From Pedobacter frigiditerrae (GTDB lineage: Bacteria > Bacteroidota > Bacteroidia > Sphingobacteriales > Sphingobacteriaceae), in assembly GCF_032678705.1 (NCBI RefSeq), contig NZ_JAVTSS010000001.1, positions 372,001 through 436,000 of the forward strand: DNA of 64,000 bases, given 5' to 3'. The position numbers and the translations under genes are program-made. Positions 17,783 through 26,608 of this stretch are shown here, piece after piece (position 1 is the first letter of the stretch; the number at the start of each line of letters is the position of its first letter). Below the pieces are notes generated by a model. That model searched no databases and had not been told where the DNA came from. It saw only the letters and a program-made list of their open reading frames with translations.

Positions 17783-17855
17783 ATGTCATCCTGAGCTTAG
17801 TCGAAGGAATCTTTTTGGTTTTTGTCAATGAGTCTTCAACTACGCTCAGACTGAC
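17783..17855. repeat. Pair of inverted REP-like motifs
   Basis: GTCATCCTGAGCTTAGTCG starts at 17783 and a diverged inverted partner, TCTTCAACTACGCTCAGAC with TGACAT, lies at 17832-17855. Together they can form an imperfect long hairpin just downstream of dnaN. Confidence 0.65.
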
Positions 17856-17885
17856 ATTAACTCAAAAAAATTAAACTTAATTTAA

Positions 17886-17920
17886 CAAGAATGGCTTGGT
17901 TTTTGACCAAGCCATTCTTG
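17886..17920 (+). terminator. Perfect 15-bp hairpin downstream of dnaN
   Basis: Stem CAAGAATGGCTTGGT (17886-17900), loop TTTTG, complement ACCAAGCCATTCTTG (17906-17920). There is no T-run after it, so it may be a terminator of weak form or an RNA 3' end stabiliser. It precedes the lipoprotein start by 27 bases. Confidence 0.6.
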
Positions 17921-17947
17921 CTATAAGCCATTACTAACCCTCTTCTT

Positions 17948-18643
17948 ATGAAAACAGCGCTACTTTCTTCAAATCAAAGAAATTCTTATTTATTCTTAGC
18001 TTTTTTTGTAGTAATGATGTGTCTAGTTTCTTGTAAAAAGGACGAAACCATCAGCAAGAAAGAAGTGAAAGGGGAGGCGAAAGTTAGAATGGTAAATGCT
18101 TCACATACTTCTACATCAGTTGATTTTTATTTAGACAATACAAAAGTTAACTCAACAGCATTGGCTTTTGGAGAAGGGAGTGAATACGTTAAGGTAGAAT
18201 CTGGTACCAAGGCTTCAAAAGTTCAAAATAATGGTGTGGATGAGGCGGAGTCAGAAGTGATTTTTGTGCCAACTATTTCTTATACCTCATTTTATTTAGA
18301 GGATAGAACAAACAAAGGCTCGGTATTAACATTAGAAGATAATCTTGGAACAACAGAATCTGGGAAAGCGAGAATAAGATTTATAAACACAAGCCCATAT
18401 TTTACCAATGCTATTAATGTAAATTTAACAGGAGCCATATTATTGGTTAACTCTTTACCATTTGCAGAGGCTTCTGGCTACTTTTCAGTAGATCCAGATG
18501 CAGATTTAAGGATTTCTGTTTTAGGAACTGGGACAGTTAAAGTGGTGCCGACAGCTCAAATTGAAGCTGGCAAAATTTATACTTTTTGGTTTAGTGGAAG
18601 TTCTAATGCCAACCTCACTATCAATAAAATTACTTACAATTAA
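17948..18643 (+). CDS. DUF4397-domain lipoprotein
   Basis: A 231-residue lipoprotein. After a hydrophobic leader the lipobox Cys29 lies in LVSCKKDE. The mature part begins with KVRMVNASHTSTSVDFYLDN, the typical opening of a DUF4397 domain, followed by a second related segment ARIRFINTSPYFTNAINVNL, consistent with a two-lobed beta-sandwich. DUF4397 proteins are abundant surface or periplasmic lipoproteins in Bacteroidota with no assigned reaction. The gene is preceded by a perfect hairpin and followed by the dedA promoter, so it is probably monocistronic. No catalytic residues are evident. Confidence 0.85.
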   Translation: MKTALLSSNQRNSYLFLAFFVVMMCLVSCKKDETISKKEVKGEAKVRMVNASHTSTSVDFYLDNTKVNSTALAFGEGSEYVKVESGTKASKVQNNGVDEAESEVIFVPTISYTSFYLEDRTNKGSVLTLEDNLGTTESGKARIRFINTSPYFTNAINVNLTGAILLVNSLPFAEASGYFSVDPDADLRISVLGTGTVKVVPTAQIEAGKIYTFWFSGSSNANLTINKITYN

Positions 18644-18685
18644 CATCATATTTTTAAAATTGCTGTGGTTGTCAATCCATATTCC

Positions 18686-18693
18686 TATTTTTG
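18686..18693 (+). promoter_or_regulatory. TAnnTTTG -7 box of the dedA-family gene
   Basis: TATTTTTG, 17 bases before the TTG start at 18711. Confidence 0.55.
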
Positions 18694-18710
18694 AGGCAAA
18701 ATTATAAAAC

Positions 18711-19397
18711 TTGGAATTCTTCGACTTACTAGTACATTTAATAACTAACACAAAAGATACATTAGAGCAAATAATGCAGGACTATAAAACCTGGACGTAT
18801 CTTATCTTATTCATCATTATTTTCGCAGAAACTGGATTTGTGGTTACTCCATTTTTACCTGGAGATTCAATGCTATTTGCAGTTGGAGCCTTAGTTGCTG
18901 GAAATGGAACTGGCTTAAATATCTGGTTCATGCTGGTTATCTTAATCGCTGCTGCCATTTTAGGAAATTCAGTAAATTATCATTTAGGCAAGTATTTTGG
19001 AATTCGGGTTTTTAAGGAAAACAATAAAATTCTTAAGCTGAAATATTATCATCAATCTCACGAATATTTTGAGAAACATGGCGCAAAAGCAATCGTATTT
19101 AGTCGCTTTTTGCCAATAGTAAGAACAATTGCCCCTTTTGTTGCCGGAGCTGCTAGAATGTCATTTGGTAAGTTTACCTATTACAACGTTGTGGGCGGTG
19201 TTGCTTGGATAACTAGCTTGTTATTTGCAGGTTTTTTATTAGGTAAAATTCCGTTTGTTGAGGACAACTTTGAGATTTTAGTGTTAATCATAGCAGTAGG
19301 AACCTTTGTTCCCGTGGTTTATGGTGCATTAAAATCATTATTCTCAAAAAAACCAGTTGAAAAGCAGATTGAAGAAGAGTTAACGGAAGAGAAGTAG
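18711..19397 (+). CDS. DedA family membrane protein (TTG start)
   Basis: A 228-residue DedA/SNARE-associated (VTT) family protein. The conserved block ETGFVVTPFLPGDSMLF follows the first hydrophobic segment, and the second signature FSRFLPIVRTIAPFVAGAARMSFGKF is present, here split as FSRFLPIVRTIAPF and GAARMSFGKF. DedA proteins are inner-membrane proteins, several shown elsewhere to flip polyprenyl or phospholipids, and needed for envelope integrity. The start is taken as TTG at 18711 because MEFFDLLVHLI matches the usual N-terminus of relatives; the first in-frame ATG (18774) would remove the re-entrant part. The C-terminus is charged and cytosolic. A -7 box lies 17 bases upstream. Confidence 0.88.
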   Translation: MEFFDLLVHLITNTKDTLEQIMQDYKTWTYLILFIIIFAETGFVVTPFLPGDSMLFAVGALVAGNGTGLNIWFMLVILIAAAILGNSVNYHLGKYFGIRVFKENNKILKLKYYHQSHEYFEKHGAKAIVFSRFLPIVRTIAPFVAGAARMSFGKFTYYNVVGGVAWITSLLFAGFLLGKIPFVEDNFEILVLIIAVGTFVPVVYGALKSLFSKKPVEKQIEEELTEEK

Positions 19398-19404
19398 AAA
19401 TAGA

Positions 19405-19504
19405 GTCGTCATCGACCGCTGGGAGATATCTGTTATTGTATGCTCATTTTGGTTTTTAACTAACAGATTTCTCAATCGCGAAAGGCTCATTTCGAAATGA
19501 CGAA
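19405..19504. repeat. REP-like hairpin element
   Basis: Ends GTCATCGACC (19408) and TTTCGAAATGAC (19490-19501) flank an inner inverted repeat GAGATATCTGTTA (19423-19435) with TAACAGATTTCTC (19461-19473). It lies between convergent genes and could serve both transcript ends. Confidence 0.6.
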
Positions 19505-19559
19505 TCTTTTTAATTTTTTATCGGTTGGTGTCTCACCGACCGAAACTTATACCAAATTA

Positions 19560-19582
19560 GGGCAACCGCAAGGGATTGCCCC
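19560..19582. repeat. Short hairpin GGGCAACC...TTGCCC
   Basis: GGGCAA (19560-19565) pairs with TTGCCC (19576-19581). The sequence GGGATTGCCCCTAC is a widespread short repeat in many bacterial genomes. It lies just past the stop of the phospholipase-like gene. Confidence 0.55.
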
Positions 19583-19596
19583 TACGAAACCCTAAA

Positions 19597-20553
19597 TCAA
19601 TTCTCCCTTCCAATAATCTTTCCTTCTTGATACTTTTTCTCCTGTTGTTCTGACCATTTCTTTTCTTCAGGATCGGGTTCTAGTTTAATCAGATTTTTTA
19701 ATTCTGGTTGACCAGCATCAACCCAAGCAGAAAACCAAAAAGAACCAATGGTGATAATTGCAGACCGCATTTGTTTTTCTACCATTCCATTCATTTTATC
19801 TTGATAAGCCTTGGTATAAGCCACTGAATATTGTTTCATTACCACATTGCTTCGTTCAGAGAAACTATATTTTTGGTCGGAAGGAAAAGATTTATTAAGC
19901 TCTGCCTCGAATAACAAAACACTATCTAATAAACTGTGAGAATGTTTAACAACCGCCCAGGCTGCTTTTAAAGGATTTTCAATATAAGTTGCTTTACCTA
20001 CCAAAAAATTATAATTGCCAGCAAATAGCTCTGGAATTCTGCTTTCCCAAAAAGCGTGAATGCCAACTTGATTGGTTAGCTGACCGTTATGGTTATTTGT
20101 GGTGTGTAAAGGAACATGGGCATCACCAATATAATGCCCAAGCTCTGCAGAATACTTTAATATTTTAAGTGAATCGTGGGTTTTAAAAGCCTTTACTAAG
20201 CTATAATAAGTGCGTTGAATTTGCCAAGGTACAATGCCACTTTCGTTCAATTTCTTTTGTCCGTATTTAGCTAAGGCGTCATTGAATTTTTCGGGAATGC
20301 TATCTATGTTTTCTTCGTAATTTTCTACATCTAAATAATGCCTTGGTGCTTCGAGCGTATCGATGTATCGACGTTTATCTGGGTCTACAGCGTGTTCGGT
20401 AATGTATTTATGGCCTGTTTTGTAGAAATTAATCATTTCTGCAGGCAAAGTGAATATGGCGAGTTGATTAATCCGCCGATGCGCAAAAAAGCCCCAAGAA
20501 GTACACAATAGAAAAGGGATGATTAACAAGGTTAAAATTGTTAATCTTTTCAT
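19597..20553 (-). CDS. Secreted zinc phospholipase C / P1-nuclease-like protein
   Basis: A 318-residue exported protein. Signal cleavage next to Trp20 would leave this Trp as the mature N-terminus, the residue whose backbone binds zinc in both phospholipase C and S1/P1 nucleases. Other likely ligands are H25, D65, H72, then H140 and D144 in GHYIGDAHVPLH, H150, and H166/E170 in HAFWE. The H-x3-D-x9-H spacing fits the three-zinc site of both families, and the final Glu favours the phospholipase C type over the nuclease (Asp). It acts in the periplasm or outside. It follows the TPR-membrane gene by 68 bases and could belong to its operon. Substrate is not settled. Confidence 0.82.
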   Translation of the reverse strand: MKRLTILTLLIIPFLLCTSWGFFAHRRINQLAIFTLPAEMINFYKTGHKYITEHAVDPDKRRYIDTLEAPRHYLDVENYEENIDSIPEKFNDALAKYGQKKLNESGIVPWQIQRTYYSLVKAFKTHDSLKILKYSAELGHYIGDAHVPLHTTNNHNGQLTNQVGIHAFWESRIPELFAGNYNFLVGKATYIENPLKAAWAVVKHSHSLLDSVLLFEAELNKSFPSDQKYSFSERSNVVMKQYSVAYTKAYQDKMNGMVEKQMRSAIITIGSFWFSAWVDAGQPELKNLIKLEPDPEEKKWSEQQEKKYQEGKIIGREN

Positions 20554-20621
20554 AAAATGAAGATAGAGAAAAATGATAAGAATTAGGAAGCATTATCCAA
20601 TCCTTACCATTTTTAAATCAA

Positions 20622-21875
20622 TTATTTATTATTTTCCTTAATCATTAAAAAATTAGCAACCCATTGAAAGCCAATAAAGCCAACTGCGAAAATCACACTC
20701 AATAAGTTAAATAGTACACCCGTTAAGAAAGCAACTACTATAGCTAAAACCCCTAAAATTGCCATTACAATGGCGTAAATGAGGAATGCGTTTTTGTATT
20801 TTGATGGAGAAAACATTAAGCTAAAAGGTAGCATCATTGCAAAGCCAAAAAAAGTGAGGCTTAAAAATTTATCTTCTTTGAAAAGGAAATAAAGCAAAAC
20901 CCCTACAAGAAAAATACCCGCACTAGCAGCTACAAAATTTGAACTAGCTTTTTCATTCTTATCAAGTAATAAATTGCCATAAGTATTAAATCTTAAGAAC
21001 AAATTGCCAATCGGGTTCATTATCCAAGTAGAAAATGCCACCAATGATAGTGCAATGATGATTGGGGTGAGATATGGTTGCAATGCTTCATTGCTGTTTG
21101 CCAATGCCCTTAATAACTTTATGCCGGCATAAAACCCTATGATGAAAACCCACTGGTATTTTGCCGTCATGTTACTCATCCAAAATGAATACTGGAGAAA
21201 AAGCTTGTAAATTGGATTGCTGGCTTTTAGAGCCTCCAACATGCCTGCTTGAGCATAATGAAAATTTGGGTCGTTTTTTAATGATTCCTTAAAATGAACT
21301 AATGCTTTTTTGTGATTCCCCTTTTCTAATAAACCCCAACCATAATTTGCATGAGTATACGCATTGTTAGGATCTTCCCTTAAAGCACCTTCAATCGTTT
21401 CGAAAGATTCTTCAGCTTTATCTAGCTTTAATAAGGCCGAACTTCTAGTATTTAGTCCTAATATGTTTTCAGCATCAATTTCTAAAGCTTTATTGGCAAA
21501 GTCTAAAGCTTCCTTGTATTGTTTGCGAGATAACTTGAGATTGGCTAATAGTGCAAAATAATCAGCATCATAGGGATCTAATTCGATGGATTGTTTAATG
21601 TTTTCTTCTGCCTTATCATAATCATCTTGTTGAATTGCAATTCTTGCTTTGATATAGAACAAATGAGGATGATCAGGAGCTAAGCCAATGGCGTTTTCAA
21701 TTAGCTTGTTGGCGATATCAAATTTGTCTTGTTGCAAATTTACCTCCGCCAATAATGCCAAAAAATGAACATTATTAGAGTCTTCAGAGAGTAAATTCTT
21801 TAATATCTTTTCTGCTTCTGCAAATTTATTTTGTTGAATTAGAATTTCTACTTTTAGTAGCAAGTTATCATTCAT
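20622..21875 (-). CDS. TPR protein with C-terminal membrane domain
   Basis: A 417-residue protein: at least six TPR units (residues 1-235) followed by about five to six membrane helices (240-413). The TPR half has no signal peptide and so should lie in the cytosol, anchored by the membrane half. Its start overlaps the stop of the upstream TPR-AAA+ gene as TAATG, so the two are translationally coupled; both begin MNDN, and both start with TPR arrays. The likely picture is a membrane platform that receives a soluble AAA+ partner through TPR-TPR contact. I do not know an assigned function for this pair. The TPR half is secure; the helix count is approximate. Confidence 0.82.
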   Translation of the reverse strand: MNDNLLLKVEILIQQNKFAEAEKILKNLLSEDSNNVHFLALLAEVNLQQDKFDIANKLIENAIGLAPDHPHLFYIKARIAIQQDDYDKAEENIKQSIELDPYDADYFALLANLKLSRKQYKEALDFANKALEIDAENILGLNTRSSALLKLDKAEESFETIEGALREDPNNAYTHANYGWGLLEKGNHKKALVHFKESLKNDPNFHYAQAGMLEALKASNPIYKLFLQYSFWMSNMTAKYQWVFIIGFYAGIKLLRALANSNEALQPYLTPIIIALSLVAFSTWIMNPIGNLFLRFNTYGNLLLDKNEKASSNFVAASAGIFLVGVLLYFLFKEDKFLSLTFFGFAMMLPFSLMFSPSKYKNAFLIYAIVMAILGVLAIVVAFLTGVLFNLLSVIFAVGFIGFQWVANFLMIKENNK

Positions 21876-23182
21876 TATTTTTTAATCTTTAGATAGGTTA
21901 AAATGTCATCATATAAACCTGCATCATTTGCGAACATGGCAAAATTCTTAGCAGTCATGAACCATTCTTGTGTACTTGCTTTATGTTTCTTTATTGCATT
22001 TTGTAAATCGCTTGTGTCTATTGGCTTAGGGATGCCATCAATGAAAGAGGCCTCTAGCTTAAGTTCTATTGCAATGTCGATAATGGCATCAATATCAGCT
22101 CCTGAGAAATTTTCTATTTTCCTTGAAAGACTAGCATAATCGATATTTGTTGTTGGTTTATTTTGGAGTTTTAGCCTTAATATAGATTCCCTCGAAGCCT
22201 CATCAGGTGGTGGAACAAAAACTATCCTATCAAATCTTCCAGGCCTTCTAAATGCTGGGTCTAAATTCCAAGGCGTATTTGTGGCGCCAAGAATTAATAC
22301 GCCATCATTGTTGTTGTCAATTCCGTCTAGCTCCTGTAAAAATTGATTAATCAAATGTCTTCCACTTGATTGTTTCATGTCACTTCTGCTTGCACCAAGG
22401 GCATCAATTTCATCGATAAATAAAACACAAGGTGTGTTTTGCCTAGCTAATTCAAAAACTTCATGAAGATTTTTTTCACTGTTTCCAATCCACATATCCA
22501 AAATATCATTTAAACCTACGCTTATGAATTTTGCATTTACCTGACCAGCCGTCGCCTTTGCTATAAATGTTTTGCCACAGCCTGGAGGACCATATAATAA
22601 AATACCTCCGCCTGTTTTCTTGCCATACGCTTTATAAAGTTCTGGATGTAATAGGGGTTTGATTATTTTTAATTCGATTTCTTTTTTAACAGTTTCCATT
22701 CCACCAACATCACTAAAATTAATGGTTGGCTTTTGTAAAAACCGATTGTCTATTTCTTCATCAACTACTTCTGCCTCGTTGTGACCTTTTATCCTTAACT
22801 GGCTATCCAATTCTTCGTCAAAATGATTTGGGTTAATAGCTAAAGCCTTTTTGTAAGTTTCAATTGCTTTACTAACAGCATTTTCTTTTAGCAGCGCTTT
22901 AGCATATAATGTTAAGATATTTACATCGGTGGTTCCTTTTTCAATTACTTCTTCTAAGATTACGTTACACGCAGAATAACTGCCTTTTCTAAAGAAGGTA
23001 GTAGCCAAGCCAAACTTAACCTTGTTATTGTTAGAGGTTTTTAAAAGCATAGTATATTCAGCTTCTGCCTCTTCAAGTCTATTTAAATCTAGTAAAGTCT
23101 CAGCAAGTAAAAGTCTTAAAGGCGTATTTTCAGGTGAATGTTTTAGGGCGTCTCTTAAACTATCAATTGTATTATCATTCAT
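21875..23182 (-). CDS. TPR-AAA+ ATPase (Cdc48/Vps4-like single ring)
   Basis: A 435-residue fusion: three TPR units (about 1-120), an acidic linker and one classic AAA domain (155-400). Walker A GPPGCGKT (198-205), pore-loop DMWIGNSEKN with the aromatic W231, Walker B VLFIDEID (253-260), sensor 1 GATN (299-302) and the arginine fingers in FRRPGRFDR (311-319) are all intact, so it should be an active protein-remodelling ATPase. The C-terminus AMFANDAGLYDDILTYLKIKK (given in part as GLYDDILTYL) is helical. It lacks a peptidase domain. The TPR part probably selects clients or docks to the coupled TPR-membrane protein encoded next. Target unknown. Confidence 0.88.
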   Translation of the reverse strand: MNDNTIDSLRDALKHSPENTPLRLLLAETLLDLNRLEEAEAEYTMLLKTSNNNKVKFGLATTFFRKGSYSACNVILEEVIEKGTTDVNILTLYAKALLKENAVSKAIETYKKALAINPNHFDEELDSQLRIKGHNEAEVVDEEIDNRFLQKPTINFSDVGGMETVKKEIELKIIKPLLHPELYKAYGKKTGGGILLYGPPGCGKTFIAKATAGQVNAKFISVGLNDILDMWIGNSEKNLHEVFELARQNTPCVLFIDEIDALGASRSDMKQSSGRHLINQFLQELDGIDNNNDGVLILGATNTPWNLDPAFRRPGRFDRIVFVPPPDEASRESILRLKLQNKPTTNIDYASLSRKIENFSGADIDAIIDIAIELKLEASFIDGIPKPIDTSDLQNAIKKHKASTQEWFMTAKNFAMFANDAGLYDDILTYLKIKK

Positions 23183-23333
23183 ATTGCTGTTTTAAAAAAA
23201 TGAATATAGGGAAAAGATTAAAATCTCTCTGATGATTATTCTTTTCTATTGCGAATTTTACCCTAGGTCTCCCCAATTTTTTATGAGCGAAGGGAAAGTA
23301 ATAGATAGAAATATAATTGATAAGTGTTGGAAA

Positions 23334-24029
23334 TTAAATCCTTTCTGCCCAGTGCAATTCATTAGGCAATTCTATATTAGAAAATTCAATATGAATTACC
23401 CTTCTTTTATTGTTGTTTGTGGTTTTGGATGAGCTATGTAACAATAAGGGTTTCATTATCATTATACCACCTTTTTCTACTTTACAAATGGTCTCTCTTT
23501 CAATTGTCCAATCAATGGTTGCTGCTCTGTAAATTCCTTTTAAATGAGATTTTGGAATAATTTTCAATGCACCGTTATTTTCATCAGTATCATCCAAATG
23601 GATACGGATGGTAAAGTTATCATGCAAAATTTCGATTGGTGGTTGAACGGCAAATTGATTTTGTTTAACTGTCCACGGTCCAAAATTCTCTAACTCAACT
23701 TTTTTGTCGACAGAAATGGTTAAATCTTGATGATAAGCCACAAACCAGTTAGACTGTTCTGGTTTATCGAAATAAATAGATTTAACCACGAAATAGTTAT
23801 CGCCAAATGTAGACTGAATTATAGCTTTTAATTTTTCATTAAAGATTAAATCATGAACAGCTGGAACTTCTTTTAGAAATTGCCTAATGGCAAATAAATC
23901 TGCAGATTTTCTGAATGTGTCTTTCGAAGTATCTACTTGATTAATCGCTTTTAAAATCTGTTCAATTTCATCATCATTATAGATGTTTGGAATGATGGAG
24001 AAGCCTTGGGTGGAAATTTGATTATTCAT
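23334..24029 (-). CDS. Phytanoyl-CoA dioxygenase family protein
   Basis: A 231-residue Fe(II)/2-oxoglutarate-dependent oxygenase of the PhyH type. The facial triad is H100-x-D102 in AYHQD and H198 in LLLHSSS, with an Arg (209 or 210, NKRRVIHIEF) placed to bind 2-oxoglutarate. The block DDTDENNGALKIIPKSHLKG is highly typical of the family. These enzymes hydroxylate small molecules; the substrate cannot be told. It begins immediately after the stop of the upstream DUF695-like gene (no gap) and so forms a two-gene unit with it. A 151-base gap with no clear feature separates it from the TPR-AAA+ gene downstream. Confidence 0.88.
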   Translation of the reverse strand: MNNQISTQGFSIIPNIYNDDEIEQILKAINQVDTSKDTFRKSADLFAIRQFLKEVPAVHDLIFNEKLKAIIQSTFGDNYFVVKSIYFDKPEQSNWFVAYHQDLTISVDKKVELENFGPWTVKQNQFAVQPPIEILHDNFTIRIHLDDTDENNGALKIIPKSHLKGIYRAATIDWTIERETICKVEKGGIMIMKPLLLHSSSKTTNNNKRRVIHIEFSNIELPNELHWAERI

Positions 24030-25121
24030 TTAATTACCTACAAATCGATTAAATGATTGCCAGTATTTGTCTTTGTAGATATCAAAGGTGATGACAAATC
24101 TATCCTCGTAATTGAACATTATTTCTTCTGCTATTTTAGATGGCTTTCTAAAATCTTTGCAAGCAAAGTAAATAATTCGAAGGCTGTTAGCAGTTTCTCT
24201 ACCGATATTCAAATAGCCATCCGAATCTTTAAGTTGATTTAATAAATCTTCTTCTAGTTCATTTAGTTTTCCTAAATAAACATCATTAGGTAATCCATTT
24301 TCGTCCCCTAAAAATTTAACTTCAATTGCCAAAATCCAAGGATGTGAGGCTTTGGTATCCCAGTTTAGTAAATCGGTATTAATTACGGCTACAAGAGGTT
24401 TACCACCTTCAATTTGGGCTTCTAACATGGAATAGTTATCATTTTCAGTGTTGTGCCTAGTTCCATTGTATTTTTCTACAAATTCCTTTTCTCTCCAAAT
24501 TAGAAAATCTTTTAACTTTTCTATTGGGATAAGTTCCTTTTCTACTTTGTCTTTACCAATAACATTGATGTGATCGATAGTGGTTGCAAAATTTAATTCA
24601 CCAAGAAAATTATCTAAAAAGATATAAGTTCCATTTGTAACTACATCTTTATTTTTTTCATTCAAATCTTTATGAATAACCGTAATATCTATTTCATCTG
24701 GAAAATTGCTGTCTTCAGTATAATAAAAACTTAACTCATCCTTTGAGAATTTATAATCTGCCATTTTTATGACTACATCTTCAATGCCTAAAGCAGGTTT
24801 TAAAGCAGTAAATTTCCAACCCTCAATAAGAGGTGCAGCACCAACTAATTCTTCAACAAAAACAATGTTTTTTATGGCGCCATCTGCTGTTAAAACTAAT
24901 TCTGCAGTGCTATCATTCATCATTCCAGTTAAAAAGAAATAACCATCTCTTAGTTCATTTAATTTTGGCGAGAGCTTATTGAAAAAATCTTTTTCAACAT
25001 CTCCATTTCCTTTTAATACTTTGAAAAAGGCTTTTTCATTTTTCTGGAACCAGTTCCAGAAATCGTTGTAATTGTTTATTGGTTCTTCTTTTGTGTTGAA
25101 TATTTTTTTTAGGAAGCTCAT
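24030..25121 (-). CDS. DUF695-like cytosolic protein of unknown function
   Basis: A 363-residue soluble protein without signal or membrane segments. The C-terminal 110 residues (VKFLGDENGLPNDVYLGKL, IIYFACKDFRKPS, ITFDIYKDKYWQSFNRF) resemble the DUF695 fold by the pattern of aromatic and acidic blocks and by the 'NxLPxxxxxxxLxxLEEDL' spacing. The N-terminal part starts with a WNWFQKNEKAFF helix. No catalytic motif stands out. Its stop abuts the start of the PhyH dioxygenase, so they are probably co-expressed. The family name is tentative; the function is unknown. Confidence 0.6.
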   Translation of the reverse strand: MSFLKKIFNTKEEPINNYNDFWNWFQKNEKAFFKVLKGNGDVEKDFFNKLSPKLNELRDGYFFLTGMMNDSTAELVLTADGAIKNIVFVEELVGAAPLIEGWKFTALKPALGIEDVVIKMADYKFSKDELSFYYTEDSNFPDEIDITVIHKDLNEKNKDVVTNGTYIFLDNFLGELNFATTIDHINVIGKDKVEKELIPIEKLKDFLIWREKEFVEKYNGTRHNTENDNYSMLEAQIEGGKPLVAVINTDLLNWDTKASHPWILAIEVKFLGDENGLPNDVYLGKLNELEEDLLNQLKDSDGYLNIGRETANSLRIIYFACKDFRKPSKIAEEIMFNYEDRFVITFDIYKDKYWQSFNRFVGN

Positions 25122-25206
25122 TGAATTGTAATGTATAGTGGTAAAATTTTGATTTATTGGCGTTTTACCAGAACTGTATTTGCTTTTGTAATTTGACCTA
25201 AGTTAA

Positions 25207-25303
25207 TTAAACCTGATTGCAGTGAAAACCAAATCCTTCTATTTGGTTGTAACGAAAAGCAGGGCTTCTATTGCTAAGAATTACTGACATTGTTTTTCTA
25301 AAA
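25207..25303 (-). repeat. Dispersed repeat family A, copy 4
   Basis: On the minus strand: GAAAAACAATGTCAGTAAT, then GCCCTGCTTTTCGTTACAA, then GGATTTGG and CACTGCAATCAGGTTTAAT. The hairpin CCAAAT/ATTTGG replaces the nested REP of other copies. It sits downstream of the DUF3999 gene and upstream of the DUF695-like gene's start. Confidence 0.75.
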
Positions 25304-25372
25304 AATTAAAAATGTGATTGCTTTGTTCCTTGCAATGACGCATTTTAAGATTTCGCTTAAAGATTAAGAACC

Positions 25373-26608
25373 CTAATTCTTCAACATTTTATAAGCAAAG
25401 AAACCCAATAAGCTGATAATTAACCCCATTAAACACCAGAGCCATAACTTGTTTTCAAATAAAGGTTTTTCAACTTTAGGAGCTGCAAATGCTGGATTGA
25501 TTTTCTCTTCTCCAACAGTTATAACAGTCATCCCCATTGGGATTTTATTCTCGAAATTCTTTAACTCATAACTTGGTGCAACTGCATCTTTTTTGTCATA
25601 ATAAAGCGCATAATTATAATCTGTTTTTTCGAAACGAGCCATTAATTCATAAACAGGGCCTTTTACTGCAATTGAATTTAAGCGTAAAGGTTTATTATCG
25701 TTGTTTTCTATGGTAATTCTTAACCTAGAGACCAATGTGCTTTTGAAACGAAATTCTGGAATTTCTAAAGAACTTAAGGTGCCTTCATATAAAGGAGCGT
25801 AATTATATTGAATGCCTTTATCGGTCTTAAAGCTATCTGTGGCGAACTCAATTTTAAACGTTCTGTAAAAATCGAAATCGCTCTGTACATTTAACTTTAA
25901 ATAAGATAATGGAACAATATCACCCAAGTTAACATCAACTATAGTTTGCTTGTTTTTGGCATCATTTTGTAATTGATATCCTAAAAACGGAATGTCTTTG
26001 TCAATTCCTTTTAGCGTGTCAGTTTTTAGAATTTTAGCTGCATTTAGCTCTGGCTGTTCATTGGCTTTTATGCAAATTCTAAAATAGGTGTACTTTGCAT
26101 CAGCGAAATTCAATTGTGTAAATTGGTAATCGGTGTTGTTATTTTTGATAGATAGAATACGATAATCCTTTAAAACTGTAAACCATTCAGTATTGTTGTT
26201 ACTACCTTCTAAAGTCACTTTCCAATCGAAATTTGCCTGCTTAAACGAAAGCCTAATTTGGTTTAAAGTAGCAGCAGCTGATGCCTGAAAGGTGTAATAA
26301 TAGCCATTTTGGTTATGCGTTTGATTGATGATATTAAAAGATGTTTCTCGTTCAGTAACCTGATTGGCGCTTTGTTCTAAAATGTAAGGCACTTCGATGG
26401 TGTCTTTACCTTTTATGCCATAAATCCTTAAATCTTCCAATCCAGCATTAGCCTTTTTGAAAACCTGGTTGGGGACTTGCAAACTATGCCAATTGGTTGT
26501 TATACCTTTTAAATCCCTTTGGTATTGGTACTGATTTGTTTGCGCTTTTAAACCTAAAGCACCAAGTATAAATATTGCCGTCAGTTTAATTTTCTGCTTT
26601 AACATCAT
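25373..26608 (-). CDS. DUF3999-like membrane-anchored exported protein
   Basis: About 411 residues from the ATG at 26608, which begins a clean signal peptide (KQKIKLTAIFILGALGLKAQ). A longer in-frame reading to 26683 is rejected because it only adds residues before the signal. The large beta-rich ectodomain contains segments like GSNNNTEWFTVLKDYRI and PLRLNSIAVKGPVYEL that recall discoidin-like carbohydrate-binding folds, and it ends in one helix (LWLWCLMGLIISLLGFFAYK). It starts inside the last 23 bases of the DUF2339 gene. DUF2339 and DUF3999 genes are paired in many bacteria, suggesting one envelope complex of unknown role. Confidence 0.78.
   Translation of the reverse strand: MMLKQKIKLTAIFILGALGLKAQTNQYQYQRDLKGITTNWHSLQVPNQVFKKANAGLEDLRIYGIKGKDTIEVPYILEQSANQVTERETSFNIINQTHNQNGYYYTFQASAAATLNQIRLSFKQANFDWKVTLEGSNNNTEWFTVLKDYRILSIKNNNTDYQFTQLNFADAKYTYFRICIKANEQPELNAAKILKTDTLKGIDKDIPFLGYQLQNDAKNKQTIVDVNLGDIVPLSYLKLNVQSDFDFYRTFKIEFATDSFKTDKGIQYNYAPLYEGTLSSLEIPEFRFKSTLVSRLRITIENNDNKPLRLNSIAVKGPVYELMARFEKTDYNYALYYDKKDAVAPSYELKNFENKIPMGMTVITVGEEKINPAFAAPKVEKPLFENKLWLWCLMGLIISLLGFFAYKMLKN

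Noticed and set aside
19521..19543. TCGGTTGGTG/ACCGACCGA hairpin as a terminator
   Set aside because: It has no T-run on the correct side for either convergent gene; left as unexplained hairpin DNA.
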